Shown here: in pieces, positions 63,100 through 64,000 of the stretch
Position numbering within the stretch: position 1 is the stretch's first letter
How the letters are laid out: each line of letters opens with the position of its first letter
Origin: Dactylorhiza incarnata
Lineage: Eukaryota > Streptophyta > Magnoliopsida > Asparagales > Orchidaceae
Reading direction: 5' to 3'
Assembly: GCA_033032865.1 (NCBI GenBank)
Contig: JAWHQI010000079.1
Location: 6,390,501-6,454,500, forward strand
DNA: 64,000 nt
Made by a program: the position numbers and the translations under genes
Notes under the pieces: generated by a model
What the model was told of the DNA's origin: nothing
The model's database searches: none
The model's input: only the letters and a program-made list of their open reading frames with translations

Positions 63100-63775
63100 G
63101 TTCCCTTGTAGTCATGCCACCTTCTCCATCTCCTCACTGTTCTTCATATCTTCTCTGATCATTAGCAACCCGGGCTTCCCGCCCTCAGGCAACACTTCCA
63201 CCTCTTCTGCATCATCTAGCCTAGGTATACCTTCCATCACCTTTTCCATCTCCTCAGCGTCCTCCATCCAGCTGATAGTGCTTACTATGTTTAGCATTCT
63301 CGAGCGGCTCTTGGATCGCTCATGATCCTCACCTGGACGTCTCCTTGGCAGTACTTCAAGCACTGATGGTAGGAGAATGTGACGGCTTTGAAGAAGTTGA
63401 TGAGCGGCCTCCCGAAGATCGCACTATAACAACTCAGTGCATCGACAATGACGAACCGACACTTAATCGATGTGACAACAAGTATTACCAGCAAGTATAC
63501 TCCTCCCTCCACCTATTTCTTCTCTCCCGAGAAGCCAAAGAGGGGACCATCCAAAGGTATCACTCTACTTGCCTCTACTTCTAACCCATCGAATGTTTTT
63601 TTGAAGATGGCGTTTACTGAGCTCCCATTGTCCACAAGGATTTGGTCGATGGTGAAGTCTTCCATTGCTATCTGGATCACAAGGGCATCATGAAAGGGGT
63701 TCTCATTCCTCAATATGTCCTCCTCTGAGAAGGTGATCTCATCCAACAGGGGCGGTTCTTGAGAGGTCGAGGAGA
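63100..63775 (-). pseudogene. pol: Protease region of L
   Basis: From the right: FHDALVIQIAMEDFTIDQIL, then VDNGSSVNAIFKKTF (DNGSS in place of DSGSS, as in many Tat elements). After a frameshift at about 63512 comes RFVIVDALSCYSAIFGRPLI and VTFSYHQCLKY. A Glu-rich spacer (63112-63363) leads to reverse transcriptase. The right end of L-like sequence is at about 63773. Confidence 0.8.
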
Positions 63776-64000
63776 CAATGTCCTTGCTCTGCATATGCTC
63801 AACCACCAGAGATCCCTCCAACACCTTCTCCTGAATGAAACGATGTTGAATCTATATGTGATTGGTCCGTGCATGACAAACTGGATTATTAACCAATTTG
63901 AGGGCACTCTCATTGTCACCATGAAGCAGAGTAAGATCTCGCATGTTTGCCCGGACGACCTATCTTCTCCAGTCAGAAAGAACCCTTCCAGTGGTCTCAG
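63776..64000 (-). pseudogene. Fragment M: copia RNase H piece fused to L's protease frame
   Basis: On the minus strand NESALKLVNNPVCHARTNHI, a stop, then EKVLEGSLVVEHMQSK is clearly the end of a copia RNase H and is closely similar to element J (52838-53000). At about 63775 it passes directly, in frame, into L's pre-protease sequence (SSTSQEPPLLDEITFSEED). It belongs to another copia element, mostly outside the window, or to a chimeric copy. Confidence 0.78.

Larger units (their letters stand above)
58862..63775 (-). mobile_element. Element L: Tat-clade Ty3/gypsy retrotransposon, 3' part
   Basis: Minus-strand order from right to left: protease, reverse transcriptase, RNase H, a second (archaeal-type) RNase H, integrase, non-coding region, with an antisense ORF continuing left across E and J. 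The second RNase H and the antisense ORF are marks of the Tat clade. The coding part is heavily decayed. No LTR of L is in the window, and its gag side is cut at about 63775 by a copia fragment. It is the outermost layer of the nest. Confidence 0.82.

Noticed and set aside
1..64000. Host plant genes or prokaryotic-type operons
   Set aside because: All larger frames match retrotransposon proteins or their complements. I found no exon-intron gene with a host-type product.

Overview
The window is plant nuclear DNA, very probably from a eudicot with a large, repeat-rich genome. It holds no host gene, tRNA, rRNA or prokaryotic feature that I can support. Essentially all of it is LTR retrotransposon sequence, Ty1/copia and Ty3/gypsy, inserted inside one another. 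Most coding frames are broken by stops and small indels, many of them explained by C-to-T or G-to-A change (CAA/CAG to TAA/TAG, TGG to TGA).

I use letters for the elements. L is a Tat-clade gypsy on the minus strand: pol at about 59985-63775, and beyond its 3' end a plus-strand antisense ORF split over 52262-52647 and 58125-58861. Two elements sit in that antisense ORF: E (Sirevirus-like copia, plus; it starts left of the window and ends near 52261) and J (copia, minus, 52648-58124). Inside E's RNase H gene sit A (Tekay-like gypsy, minus, ending at 29604) and F (Sirevirus-like copia, plus, 30025-47297). Inside A's reverse transcriptase sits B (gypsy, plus, ending at 25287). Inside B's 3' LTR sits C (complete Sirevirus-like copia, plus, 1641-24153, target duplication ATTAT). 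Between C's pol and env-like gene sits D (complete Athila-like gypsy, minus, 9123-19734, target duplication ACAAT). The longest chain is therefore six deep: L, E, A, B, C, D. Side branches are G (5'-truncated copia, 36958-43384) in F, and I (an LTR at 48179-49279) in E. At the right edge a copia RNase H fragment (M) is joined in frame to L's protease.

The Sirevirus-like elements C, E and F share a layout: long LTR, Met-initiator primer site, gag with two separated zinc knuckles (seen in C and F), pol, then an env-like gene with acidic, repeat-bearing and coiled-coil parts and several copies of the polypurine tract, then the 3' LTR. D is gag-pol only, primed by tRNA-Asp, with two polypurine tracts around a non-coding spacer. 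L has the Tat-specific second RNase H domain.

The most interesting signals are architectural. Every recognisable LTR carries a cluster of short CpG-containing palindromes, usually with a core particular to that element. In C, F, G and probably E the element's own LTR-type cluster recurs inside the element just after pol. In C and F it is followed by a good TATA box shortly before the env-like gene, so the env-like gene may have an internal, LTR-like promoter. In C's env-like gene the repeated polypurine tracts are built into an in-frame 63-bp (21-residue) coding repeat.
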